DNA from: Musa acuminata AAA Group | Taxonomy: Eukaryota > Streptophyta > Magnoliopsida > Zingiberales > Musaceae | Assembly (NCBI RefSeq): GCF_036884655.1 | Contig: NC_088347.1 | Coordinates: forward strand, 10,222,001-10,286,000 | DNA length: 64,000 bases | Direction of reading: 5' to 3' | Shown: piece by piece, positions 9,938 to 21,601 of the stretch | Numbering within the stretch: position 1 is the stretch's first letter | How the letters are laid out: each line of letters begins with the position of its first letter | Translations under genes and position numbers: made by a program | The notes under the pieces: model-generated | What the model saw: the letters and a program-made list of their open reading frames with translations, nothing else | What the model was told of the DNA's origin: nothing | Database searches by the model: none

Positions 9938-10936
9938 ATGGGTCTTCAATAGGGCTTGTCGGTCTTTCGTCCACCGTTCTTTAACGGATTGGACTACACT
10001 TATTGGAAAACTCGAATGAGAGTTTTCCTGATTTCTCTAAATCTGGATTTATGGAATATCGTTGAAAACCGTTTTCAACTTCCCTCCAAACCGATGAACG
10101 AATGGTCGGTTTTGGAGAAGAAGAATTTTTCTTTAAACGCAAAGGCTATGAATGCCTTATTTTGCGCATTGGACAAAAATGAGTTCAATCGGATTTCTAC
10201 GTGTGAAACGGCTTTCGATATTTGGCGCACTCTTGAAATCACGCACGAGGGAACTAGTAGAGTCAAAGACTCGAAAGTTAATATTCTACTGCTTGATTTC
10301 GAGCTTTTTCATATGAAACCAAGCGAAACCGTTGTTGACATGTACACCCGTTTTACGGATGTCGTCAATGGTTTAAAATCACTTGGTAAAAGCTTTTCGG
10401 ATTTTGAACTCGTTAACAAAGTTTTGCGCTCACTTTCTAAAACTTGGGATTCAAAAGTAACTGCTATTCAAGAATCGAAAAACTTGAACCATTTTCCACT
10501 TGAAGAACTAATTGGTTCATTGATCACATATGAAATGACGTGCAATGCACGTGAAGAACTTGAGAACCACCTTCCAAAGAACAGGAAGGATTTGGAACTC
10601 TGGACAAATGAATGCCACTTGAGCGATGACTCAAGTGATGAGGACAATGATGAACAAACCAACCTTCCAAAGAACAGGAAGGATTTGGGACATAGAACAT
10701 TTGAAGACCACTCGAGCATAAGCTCAAGTGATGGTGAACTTAAAATGAAACGAAAATTAAAAAGCAAAAAGAATGGAACTACTTGCTTTAAACGCAAGAA
10801 GAAGAACAAAAATTGGGATGAATCGAGCTCCTCCGAAGAAGAGAAAGTCAACAAAAGCAAGGCGGCAAACTACGCCTTAACAACCTACAATGATGAGGTA
10901 ATCGAAATCCCCCTAATTTACTTCGAAATTACTTGA
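9938..10936 (+). pseudogene. E1 gag (premature stop, zinc knuckle lost)
   Basis: The position matching the E2 gag start is ATG 9938, but a TAG at 9950-9952 ends it after four codons. The same frame then stays open to 10936 with no ATG for about 20 codons. The capsid region is copia-type (YTYWKTRMRVFLISLN, NAKAMNALFCALDKNEFNR, FTDVVNGLKSLGKSFSDFEL, FPLEELIGSLITYEMTCNA). The tail duplicates a LPKNRKDL block (near 10574 and 10668). The CCHC knuckle of E2 Gag is deleted, leaving a lone CFKRKKKNK. Reinitiation at the internal ATG (10015-10017) could make a shortened capsid; this is not shown. Confidence 0.85.
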
Positions 10937-13259
10937 TGCTTTCATGATATATTTTCTTTTTAGTTTAGAATTAATTTTCTTGAAAGTTACATGTTTAAAA
11001 ATAAAAATACAGAAATTATGATCATGCTGATAATTTTGAAAATAATATTATGATAAACAAACAAAATGATTTTGATCATGGTTAAGAAGTAATAATGTGT
11101 ATCATATTTGATTAACATTGTTGAATGAAATCACGTTTGACTTAAAGTAATGCATAAAGATGTAATATGAAATGGTTATTAACAATTTTATGCATGTGAT
11201 TTTAAGTTATCCATGATCATGAGCTTGTTTGATCTTCTTGACTTAATTTCAAGATCTATAGCAAAAATCATGTTTGAATATATGAAAGTGTTAATTTCAT
11301 TTTCGGATTCAGTTAACAATTGGTATCCTAACAATCGGATTTTCTCATACACTTATGAAAAATATTTTTCTAAAATGGATTTGATAAAATGATTTATGCT
11401 TATCTTAATTTGGCATATAAAGACTAAGGCATGCTTAGATGAAAAAGAATCTCTTAAAAAATGCTTTTCCCATTTAATCGAGATTAATGATTTCATGATA
11501 TTTTATGAATCTCGAAATTAATTTTAATGACTTGATTATGAACTTCAAGTTAATGATTTAATTTGAATAAGTTTTATCTAAATCATAATCTTGATCTTGC
11601 AAAATTGAAGTCACAAATAATATCTTGTGGTAGTCATGAATTGATACTCACAATATGAAAACATTGATATTCATGACTTAAAATGGATTGAAACATTGTA
11701 TGCTTAATTTAATCATTCTCCTATGTTTCAAAAATTCCTTAAATGCCTTATGTGATGATTGAAAACTAATCTGCTTTATGATGAATTACGAATCATGACT
11801 TGATCTATGATATAAATGCCTTGAAATGATTGAAATATTTAACACTTTTATGCTCTTCCCCCTACTTTCTTCTTGTTTTCAATGATAAAATGGGGAGAAG
11901 TTTTGATCATGCATGGTAGGATATAATTTGACAAAATTGATACCATCATGATATGAAACATTTATAATGTACAATTATGCATGCAATACTTGTGCTTTCT
12001 AATTATGATGTGATGTATTGCATATGATGTAAATCATGATTTAAAATGCCATGAGTGCCAAGTTACACATTTTGAGAAGAAATTGTTATATTGAAATATT
12101 AATGTAATTATGAATGGTGATATAATATCATGCATGTAATACTTCAATTTATGATAATGATGCATGCTATGATAAAATATTCATGATGAAAAATTATCTT
12201 GACATTTATAACTTGATTATTCATCATTTGTCATGATTTTGAAATCGTTGTAAAAGGAAAAGAGAAAGTTACAAAACTGTATTCTCTCTTTCTTTTTTAC
12301 AATGACAAAGGGGGAGATAGCTAGCTTGTACAAGTCAAGAAGATGCAAAAACTTGATTGCTAGCTTACCTATTTTAAGAAGCAAAGATTGCTATCTTGCT
12401 TATTTCAAGAAGAAAAATTGTCTTCTTGAACATCACTATCTTGAGATATAGGAAAACATCACTATCTTGAGATATAGGAAAACATCACTATCTTGAACAT
12501 CAATATCTCAAGAAGCAAAACTTGCAATTTGCACATTGCAATAGGAAGCAAGAATCATGAGCTTACACAAGAAATTTATCTTGCATTTGCTTTCGAAATT
12601 TTTGCTAGCTTATATATTGTGAAACTTGTAGATCGTAAAAATTGCTAGCTTGTTGGTCTAAAGAGAAGCAAAAAGTTGCTATCTCAAAAGAAGCAAATGT
12701 GCTATCTTGCCTATCTCAAGAGGCAAAAATGCTAACGTACGCATCTAGCAAAGTGAGCAAAATTTTCAAGAAGCAAGAGTTGCCTTCTTGAACATCTCTA
12801 ATTTGCTAGCTTGCATAATATAGAACTTGCTATCTTGAACATTACCAAAAGTGCTATCTTATATGCTATAAAACTTGCATATCTAAAACTTGATAGCATG
12901 AATGTTCTAAGCATGATGTAACACTTGCTAAATCTTCTAGCTCCAAGATTGCATGATGATAAAACTTGATACTATGTTTTTCATGCAATAAGTTGAACCA
13001 ATATCACACACACTTGATTGTAGTACTTCTCCTTTTTGTTGATGACAAAGGGGGAGAAGTATGTTGATGACATGACATGTGATGCATAAAGTTTATGCAT
13101 ATGTTCATGTTGACGTGTTGCAAGTATTCATGATGAATATTGCAATGACTTGAATTCAGTTTGAATTCAAGGTTCTATCAATATGGCATATTGATAGGGG
13201 GAGTTTGTTTAAACTCCGGGAGTTAAGTTTAACTCCGTCATCAAGTGGTTGTCATCATC
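10937..13259 (+). other. E1 noncoding internal region with repeated polypurine tracts
   Basis: This is about 2.3 kb of AT-rich sequence without a convincing ORF or any pol motif. It carries AAAGGGGGAGA-type tracts at 12307-12317, 13047-13057 and 13196-13203 before the terminal one, two of them in gatgacaaagggggaga or a close match. A ~28-bp block (cttgagatataggaaaacat) is duplicated near 12430-12490. Recurrent aagaagcaaaa / gctatcttg words suggest decayed tandem expansion. Confidence 0.8.
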
Positions 13260-13273
13260 AAAAAGGGGGAGAT
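13260..13273 (+). other. Terminal polypurine tract, E1
   Basis: The tract aaaaagggggagat abuts the 3' LTR TG at 13274. The same sequence precedes the E2 3' LTR. Confidence 0.9.
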
Positions 13274-15951
13274 TGTTGAATCTCGTATTTTGATGATGAA
13301 ACCACTTGATATATGTTTATGATTTAATCTGCGTTTTAAGTGACGCAGGATGCTTCGATCAGGATGAGACAATTAAAGCAGGAAAATCATGTTGTGCCGA
13401 AGGAACATGTCAGAAGATTGGACGTCGGGCCGGTGGATCGGTCGGCGTATCGACAGAAGGCTTCGGGCCGTGGACTCGGGCATCGGGCCAAGAAGAGCGG
13501 GTATTGTGCCAAGGATATCGGAGTTGCGGAGTCAACTGGCCGATTGGGCAATAGGCTGCACGAGAGGACGATGCGCCGAAGAATCGGACGAAGCGTCGAG
13601 GGACCAATGACATGTCGGACAACTTGGTTAATTGCTTAGGATTAATTGTCTCGATTGAAGTTTTGTTTAAGTGTGCAGGATTAACTACGATGAGAGTAAG
13701 ACAAGCAGCAGGAGTTGCGCCGGAGTCAAGATCAGGATCACGTTGGGAGTTCGAGAGCTCGACGGAAGTTCGGACGGTCGTCGGAGGTTCAGAGAGAACA
13801 GATCCGAGAAGTCCAGAAGCTTGCCAAGCGAAGCTCGTCGGAACTCGCCAAGTGGATCGTCGCAAAGTCCAGGAGTATGCCGGATGTCCGCAGAAGGATC
13901 ACCGAAGGTTGTCGGTTGATCGTCGGAAGTTGGCCGGAAACTCGCCGGAAGAAGCGATTGACGCATCGGAGCAAAGCTGCAGAAGTTGTCTTAGAGATAT
14001 TCGTAGTTAGCACGATGATTAAGCATGAAAATGGGAGGTGATCCCATTAGCTTAATCTTGGGGCAATTGGGTCCCTGAAAAGATTAAAAGTGGGTCGAAT
14101 GGAGTGAGCCATTCGGACCCTGATTGCACCAGGAGGTGCAACCGCCCCAGCCAGGAGGTGCAACCGCCTGGGCTGTGGGGTTGAGAGGTGCAACCGCCCC
14201 AGCCAGGAGGTGCAACCGCCTGGGCTGTGGGGTTGAGAGGTGCAACCGCCCCAGCCAGGAGGTGCAACCGCCAGGGTTGCAAGGCTGGGAGGTGCAACCG
14301 CCCCAGCCAGGAGGTGCAACCGCCAGGGTTGCAAGGCTGGGAGGTGCAACCGCTCCAGCCAAGAGGTTGCACCGCCAGAGCTCAAGTTCCGAGCTCTGCC
14401 AGGCGATGCAACCACCGAGCTCAGTCTTCGAGCTCTGGCAGAGTGGTGCATCAGCCTGAGCTCAGTCTCGAGCTTTGCCAGGTGATGCATTCACCAAGCT
14501 CAGTCTTCGAGCTCTGGCAGAATGGTGCATCAGCTTGAGCTCAGTTTGAAGCTCTGCCAAGTGATGCAACCACCAAGCTCAGATTTCGAGCTCTGCCAGG
14601 TGATGCAACCACCAAGATCAGTCTTCGAGCTCTGCCAGGTGATGCAAACATCGAGCTCAGTCTTCGAGCTCTGGCAGAGAGAAGCAATCGGCAGAGCTCA
14701 GTCTTCGAGCTCTGCCAGGCGGTGCCACCTCTCCAGTCGAGAGGTGCAACCGCCTGATCCCAGAATTCTGGGATTTGATCGATTTGATCGTTTTGAGCTC
14801 GAATTTTGAATTGGGTTGGGGCCTATAAATACCCCACCCATTCAGCACTGAAAAGATACAGACCAATACCGAAATCTTGATCTTTTCTGTGATTCTAAGA
14901 GCTCAAAAGTGTTGTAAAGCCTTTAAGTCTCCTCCTTCTATTCTTCAAGTTTTCAATTGTAAAGTGAGGAGAGAAAGGTCTGTAAAGGTTGTCTCCTAAG
15001 CCTGTCAAAAGGAGAGAAATTGTAAGAGGGAAGTTTGGCCTTCGCCCATTGAAGGAAGGCACCTAGTTGACGTCGGCAACCTCATCGGTGGAGGAAGCCA
15101 AAAGTGGAGTAGGTCAAGGCTGACCGAACCACTCTAAATCTCTGGTTTGCGTTTAATTTCGAGTACTTTATCATTACTGCAAACCTCCCTCATCACTACT
15201 GCTCTCTGCGCTTTCACGAACAAGTTCTAAGAGCTGTTCTTCCAAATCTGCATTCAGACGTAACTTCATATTTTCATACATTACAGCTTACGTTTACGTT
15301 TGATTCTGCAGAACTGTTTTCCGCGCTTTTACGAACGAGCTTCCTTGCAGTTTACGCTTGCATTTTAATCCTATTAATAACTGCAATCTGTCCTCTACGA
15401 TTTTAAGAACGAGTTTCAACATTTAGACGTAAAACTGCATTCAGACGTAAATCGGCTTTCCTCGCTCAATCATCAGATTTCAGTTCACGTTTACGTCTTG
15501 ATTTCAACTGCATACTGCCTTCTGTGAGTATACAAACGAGTTTCAAAGTTTAGACGTAAATCTGCGTCTAGACGTAAAACTGCGTTTAGACGTAAATCTG
15601 CGTTTAGACGTAAAACTGCGTTTGGACGTAAATCTACGTTTAGACGTAAAACTGCGTTTAGACGTAAAACTGCGTTTAGACGTAAAACTGCGTTTAGACG
15701 TAAATCTGCGTTTAGACGTAAATCTGCATTTAGACGTAAATCTGAGTTTAAACGCAAAACTGCGCTTAGACGCAAAACTGCGCTTAAACGCAATCTGCAC
15801 TTAGACGCAAACTGTACTTAGATACAAACTGAGAATTTGCTTTTGCATCACAATAGTTTTTGAACGAACGCAGCTTTTGGTTTTTAAATTATTATAAGAT
15901 TTCCGCTGCACTAATTCACCCCCCCCCCTCTTAGTGCTCTCGATCCTAACA
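13274..15951 (+). repeat. E1 3' LTR (2678 bp)
   Basis: It is equal in length to the 5' LTR, with about 13 substitutions by eye and no length change. The flanking duplication attgg follows at 15952-15956. TATA-like tataaata is at 14824-14831. Confidence 0.95.
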
Positions 15952-16314
15952 ATTGGTACTAAATGGGTCTTTAAAAATAAGTAAGATGAATTTGGTATCG
16001 TGGTTAGAAACAAGGCTAAATTAGTGGTCTTTAGAAATAAGTAAGATGAATTTGGTATCGATTATGATGAAACCTTCGCTCCTATAGCACGATTAGAAGT
16101 CATAAGGATGCTCCTTGCCTATGCTATTAGTAATAATTTTAAGTTATTTCAAATGGATGTTAAAAGTGCTTTTCTTAATGGCTTTATTTCTGAAGAAGTT
16201 TATGTTAAACAACCTCCCAGATTTGAGAATGATAATTGTTCGAATCAAGTATTTAAATTCACTAAAGCTTTCTATGGATCAAAACAAGCCTCAAGGGCTT
16301 GGTATGAGAGACTT
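15952..16314 (+). pseudogene. Copia A RT, N-terminal palm part
   Basis: Continues the RT interrupted at 7209: TKWVFKNK, then DYDETFAPIARLEVIRMLLA, FKLFQMDVKSAFLNGFISEE and QASRAWYERL. There is a short internal duplication (tctttaraaataagtaagatg twice, 15970-16060) and two in-frame stops at its copies. Sequence style matches Sirevirus RT. A LINE enters at 16315. Confidence 0.85.
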
Positions 16315-17384
16315 GGAAAGGAATTTTAAAGGCAAGGAATTGACTAATCAAACACATTTCTTATGCAATCTCTTCTGGAACTAGTACTAATATGTGGTAC
16401 GATCCTTAGGTGAATGGGAAGAGTATATTTCAATTATATGTCGATAGAATACGAAAAGATCTTGGGGCTCCCAAAGATTGGAAGGTTTCCGAGTTCATTG
16501 CTAACGATACCTGGTGTCTCCCTAATCCTATTTCTCCCGAAATGTTATCACTTTGGCCGACTATCATAGCTATTCCAATCAGGAACAACTCTTCAGATAT
16601 ACTTATTTGGCCTCATGACAATGGCAAATTTAGTGCCACATCCGCATGGAATCAAATTAGGCAAAGAAATAACAAGTGGGTCCCAAGCAGTTGGAAATGG
16701 GATCGACCGGGATCACAAAGACACTCCTTATGTACATGGAAGGCCCTTCTCAATAAACTACCGACAATAGACAATATGAAAAGAAGAGGTATCTATCATG
16801 TTAACCGATGCTCCCTTTGTTTGCAACAAGAAGAAACTGTTGACCACCTCTATTTTGCTTGTGATTATACAAAATGGATATGGAAGGAGATTCTCCAGCG
16901 ATTTGAACTCAATAGACTGCCGCAACCAAACTTGCACCAAGAACTAGGCGACCTCATGCAATGTTTCTCAAGAAAAGAGCCTCTTACACAACTGACAAAA
17001 GTTACTTTCAGATGCGCTATTTGGTGGATGTGGAAGGAGAGATGTAATAGAGAATCTTTGAAGGTCAACATACAAACAATGCTCAGCTCTTGAAAGAGAT
17101 TATTAGAGACTCAAGATCCTGTATGGAGCATGATCTCAAAATCGAGCACTTCACCCGAAGAGAAAAAGATATTTTTATCAAATTTAATTTTGCTATTAGC
17201 TAAAGATCTTGGTAATGATGCCATATAATGTACCCATAGGTAGTTATAGTCTACAGCATTTGTAGTCATAACTATCGCAGTCGCACTCTATGAGTTACTT
17301 GGCTTTGTCTATGACTTGTATAGATAAAGCTATTTATAGAAACTTTACACATAATCAATTTACTTTTACTTACAAAAAAAAAAA
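16315..17384 (+). mobile_element. LINE fragment with 38-bp target duplication
   Basis: This is a 5'-truncated LINE from the end of the ORF2 thumb (aaaggaattttaaaggcaag) through the zf-RVT region to poly(A) at 17373-17384. ORF 16410-17093 covers the zf-RVT module (CSLCLQQEETVDHLYFAC) but frameshifts near 17045. It is flanked by 38-bp copies of copia A RT sequence (16277-16314 and 17385-17422) with two mismatches. Confidence 0.9.
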
Positions 17385-18114
17385 GATCAAAACAAGCCCC
17401 AAGGCCTTGGTATGAGAGACTTAACTCCTTTCTTATTCAAAATAATTTCTCTAAAGGCAATGTCGATACTATAATATTTATTAAAAATTTTAAAAATAAT
17501 TTTCTTCTTGTTCAAATTTACATTGATGATATAATTTTTGGTTCTACAAATTAATCTTTAGGCAAATCATTTGCCAAGAGTATGAGTCAAGAGTTTGAAA
17601 TAAGTTTAATTGGTGAACTAACTTTCTTTTTAGGATTACAAATCAAACAACTTAGTGATGGTATTTTTCTTAGTCAAACAAAATATGCTTTTGACTTGCT
17701 AAAAAGGTTTAATATGAATAGTTCAAAGGCTATCAACACTCATATGAGTACCTCCACTAAGTTAGACATTGACGAGAGTGGAGAAAACTTTGATCAATAA
17801 GTTTATAGGGGTATGATAGAAAGTTTACTATACCTCACCGCAACTAGACCGGATATCATATTTAGTGTAGGACTTTGTTTTAGGTTTCAATCTAATCCTA
17901 AGATATCTCATCTGAAAACAGTTAAAAGAATTCTTAGATATCTTAAAAGAACCACTAATCTAGGATTATGGTATCCAAAATCTAAAAATTTTGAACTAAT
18001 TGCTTATGCTAATGCGGATTTTGCTGGATGTAGAATATATAGAAAAAGTACATCTGGAATATGTCAATTCTTAGGTCATGCACTTGTATCTTGGTCTTCC
18101 AAGAAATAAAACTT
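17385..18114 (+). pseudogene. Copia A RT C-terminus and RNase H N-terminal part
   Basis: The catalytic box YIDD is at 17519-17530. It is followed by FEISLIGELTFFLGLQIKQ, RYLKRTTNLGLWYPKS and the RNase H start (YANADFAGC, KSTSGICQFLGH). Stops at about 17552 and 17798 break it. A minus-strand LINE interrupts it after the SWSSKK codons. Confidence 0.85.
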
Positions 18115-19168
18115 TTTTTCTTTTTGGTAAGTAAAAGTAAATTGATTATGTGTAAAGTTTCTACAAATAGCTTTATCTATATAAGTCATAGACAAAGCCA
18201 AGTAACTCATAGAGTGCGAATGTGATAGTTATGACTACACATGTTGTAGACTATAACTACCTATGGGTACATTATTTGGCATCATTCCCAAGATCTTTAG
18301 CTAATAGCAAAATTAAATTTGATAAAAATATCTTTTTCTCTTCGGGTGAAGTGCTCGGTTTTGAGATCTTGCTCCATACAGGATCTTGAGTCTCTAATAA
18401 TCTCTTTCAATAGCTGAGCATTGTTTGTGTGTTGACCTTCAAAGATTCTATTACATCTCTCCTTCCACATCCACCAAATAGCGCATCTGAAAGTAACAGT
18501 TGCCAGTTGTGTAAGAGGCTCTTTTCTTGAGAAACATTGCATGAGGTCGCCTAGTTCTTGGTGCAAGTTTGGTTGCGGCAGTCTATTGAGTTCAAATCGC
18601 TGGAGAATCTCCTTCCATATCCATTTTGTATAATCACAAGCAAAATAGAGGTGGTCAACAGTTTCTTCTTGTTGCAAACAAAGGGAGCATCGGTTAACAT
18701 GATAGATACCTCTTCTTTTCATATTGTCTATTGTAGGTAGTTTATTGAGAAGGGCCTGCCATGTAGAGTGTATTTGTGATCCCGATCGATCCCATGTCCA
18801 ATTGCTTGGGACCCACTTGTTATTTCTTTGCCTAATTTGATTCCATACGGATGTGGCACTAAATTTGCCATTGTCATGAGGCCAAATAAGTATATCTGAA
18901 GAGTTATTCCTGATTGGAATAGCTATGATAGTCGGCCAAAGTGATAACATTTCGGGAGAAATAGGATTAGGGAGACACCATGTACCGTTAGCAATGAACT
19001 CGGAAACCTTCCAATCTTTGGGAGCCCCAAGATCTTTTCGTATTCTGTCGCCATATAATTGAAATATACTCTTCCCATTCACCTAAGGATCGTACCACAT
19101 ATTAGTACTAGTTCCAGAAGAGATTGCATAAGAAATGTGTTTGATTAGCCAATTCCTTGCCTTTAAAG
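18115..19168 (-). mobile_element. LINE fragment with 16-bp target duplication
   Basis: On the plus strand this begins with the poly(T) of the LINE tail and runs back to the ORF2 thumb. The minus ORF 19082-18297 (261 aa) covers the zf-RVT region and the C-terminal tail ending in FIKFNFAIS, with a small in-frame loss in the zf-RVT part. The duplication ccaagaaataaaactt is at 18099-18114 and 19169-19184. Confidence 0.92.
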
Positions 19169-19500
19169 CCAAGAAATAAAACTTAGTTAGACTATCTACA
19201 ATTGAAATCGAATACATAGCTGCGAGTGCATGTTATGCACAAGTTGTGTAGATGAAAAACATTTTAGAGGATTATAAGATTCACCTTAAGAACATTCCTA
19301 TAAAATGTGATAACATAAGTGCAATATGTTTAATAAAAAATCTCATTCAATACTCTAGAACTAAACATATTGATATTATGCATCATTTCATAAGAGATCA
19401 TGTTAATAACTATGACATATCTTTAGAGTTTATTGATACGAAACATCATTAGCTGATATCTTTACAAAACTTTTAAATGAAGAATAATTTGATTTTATTA
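19169..19500 (+). pseudogene. Copia A RNase H C-terminal part
   Basis: Reads the end of copia RNase H: STIEIEYIAASAC, IKCDNISAICL, SRTKHIDIMHHFIRDHV, ISLEFIDTKHH. The following conserved ADIFTKPL region is damaged by a one-base shift and stops. Confidence 0.85.
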
Positions 19501-20803
19501 TAAGAGAGTTAGGGATGTTAAATTGTCCAAATATATGAATTTGATGTATATGTTTTTTGGACTTTCCCGAATTTTTTTAAAAAAGCTTTGATAGAATTGT
19601 TTCATCTCATATATAAGGCTTTCATGAAATCCAAAATGTCAATTTACTTGGTATCAAATTTACTTCATACCCTTGCTCCATCACTTAATGATTTTTGATA
19701 CACTTAATCACTTCACTATTAAAATTCATTAACAAATGCATCTCTCACGGATTTCATTCTTGTGAATTTTTAATGAGAAACAGATTTGACATATGAAGTT
19801 TTATTCGTGATGTTCCTCTCCTATGAATTCTTCCTTACTCTTCTCATGAAAGATGAATTTTATGAATTCCAATGTATATCTTGATGAATTTTAGTGTGTG
19901 ATGATTACTTGCAAGAATGACGATTTGATTTCACATGGATATCTTGATCCTTTTCATAAATCCCTTCTCTTTATTAAAATTGAAAGATGAGTTAATGAAA
20001 CTCATTTATTGTTTTGAATTTGACTTGATTCAAATCATTTCACAAATTTGGTTCTTAATGGATTCCCTCCTTACCTTCCTTCCTCTTCTTCATACAAAGT
20101 TTTAATGACAAAGGGGGAGAAGTTGATGGAATCTCTCTCTTTAATGATGAAAACTTTTGATGTTGAGAAGTTTTTAATGTTACAATGCAACGATGCAATA
20201 TCAATTGGATAAATTAGTATGAAACTTGCTTAAATTTTTACCACACTTACATTGTTGAATTGTTCTTCTTTTTGTTGATGACAAATTGATACCAAAATAT
20301 GGCAAATTGATGACAAATTGACATTGTAAATGTACGCAATGCATCTTATCATAAAAGCTTATCATAAATACTTGTATGTTTTGCGAATGCTTGAAATATA
20401 ATTGGAATCATCAATACATTGCAACATATCGCAAACGCTTGAAAATATCAAAATGTATTTTATATTCATTGTAGATACATGAAATGTTTCATGAATACTT
20501 GATAAATGTCTTTCATTATAATAAGATATCATGAGCTCAACTTGCTATTTATAAATTGATATCTTGCTGTAGAATGATGAATTGCTATTTTTGTCATCTT
20601 GCTATATTTCATATTTGAAATTCATATCATACTTGAAAATAATGATGATCTATCATCATTAGACTTGAAAATGGATGTCAAGCTTTGACATCATTTTTTA
20701 TTGATAAATACGTGGTATCATATTTTGAATTGGTAAATCATGATAAGTATCATGATGTGCATGTTTGATAAGTTTAAAGGAATATAACTTATCAGTTTGA
20801 TAC
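19501..20803 (+). other. Copia A 3' noncoding region
   Basis: AT-rich with no ORF of note. It contains tgacaaagggggagaag with the tract AAAGGGGGAGA at 20110-20120, the same motif as in E1 and E2. The terminal polypurine tract expected just before 20804 has decayed. Confidence 0.7.
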
Positions 20804-21601
20804 TGTTGAATCTCATATTTTGATGATGAAACCAATTGATAAGTGTTTTGATTTGATCTGTATTTTTAGTGACGTAGGATGCTTCGATCAGGGAGAGACA
20901 ATTAAAGTAGGAAGAATCATGTTGGGCTGGAGGAAAACATGTCAGAAGATTGGACATCGGGCCGAAGGATCGGTCGACATATCGACAGAAGGCTTCGGGC
21001 CATGGATTCGGGCATCGGACCAAGAAGAGCGGATATTATGCTAAGAATATCAGAGATGCGGAGGTCAACTGACCAATTAGGCAATAGGCCGCAAGAGAGG
21101 ATAATGCGTTGCAGAATCGAATGAAGCATCGATGGACTAATGACATGCCGGACAACATGATTCATGCTTAATAATAATTATCTAGATAGAAGTGTGTTTT
21201 TATGTCTACAGGATTAACTATGATAGCAAGGCATAAAGCAAAATAAAGTCCCAGAGTCAAGAACGTGATTTCATTGGGAGTTCGAGATGTTCATCGAAAG
21301 TTTTGCCGGAATTCACCGAGAAGTCTTGGAGCTTGCCAAAGAAGCTCATCGGAACTCACCAAGAAGATCGTCGTGAAGTCCAGGAACTTGTCGAGAGTCC
21401 GTCGGAACATTGTCGAGAGATCGTCGGAAGCTTGCCGGAAGAAACCGACTTATTTTGCTTAGAGTATGTCTTAGGAATTGTAGTTAGCACATAATTAAAG
21501 TATGATTTGGGCGGTCATCCCATCAACTCTATTAGGGGCCAATTGGACCTGAAGTTGGGCGGGTTTGGGCCGGATTCAAGGCCCAACCAAGATATTTAAA
21601 G
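20804..21601 (+). repeat. Copia A 3' LTR fragment, diverged
   Basis: Begins TGTTGAATCTCATATTTTGATG and follows the E1 LTR U3 for about 800 bp with many substitutions and indels. It breaks off before the minisatellite region. This links copia A to the E1/E2 LTR lineage and makes it the only pol-bearing member in the window. Confidence 0.82.

Larger units (their letters stand above)
7210..15951 (+). mobile_element. E1: complete non-autonomous Sirevirus-like LTR retrotransposon
   Basis: It has two 2678-bp LTRs (7210-9887 and 13274-15951, TGTTGAATCTC...CTAACA), a primer-binding site at 9890-9901, a terminal polypurine tract at 13260-13273, and 5-bp target duplications attgg (7205-7209 and 15952-15956). 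The internal 3386 bp encode only a damaged Gag. Protease, integrase, RT and RNase H are absent. The LTRs differ at roughly 13 positions by eye (about 0.5%), so insertion was recent. The target is the RT of an older element of the same lineage (copia A). This layout fits the TR-GAG/LARD type of non-autonomous element. Confidence 0.93.

Noticed and set aside
9956..10936. E1 gag starting at 9956
   Set aside because: The codon there is TTG. The homologous ATG is at 9938 and is followed by a stop, so I call it a damaged gag.
10937..13259. Hidden pol or second ORF in E1
   Set aside because: No catalytic motif or long frame on either strand; only AT-rich repeats and polypurine tracts.
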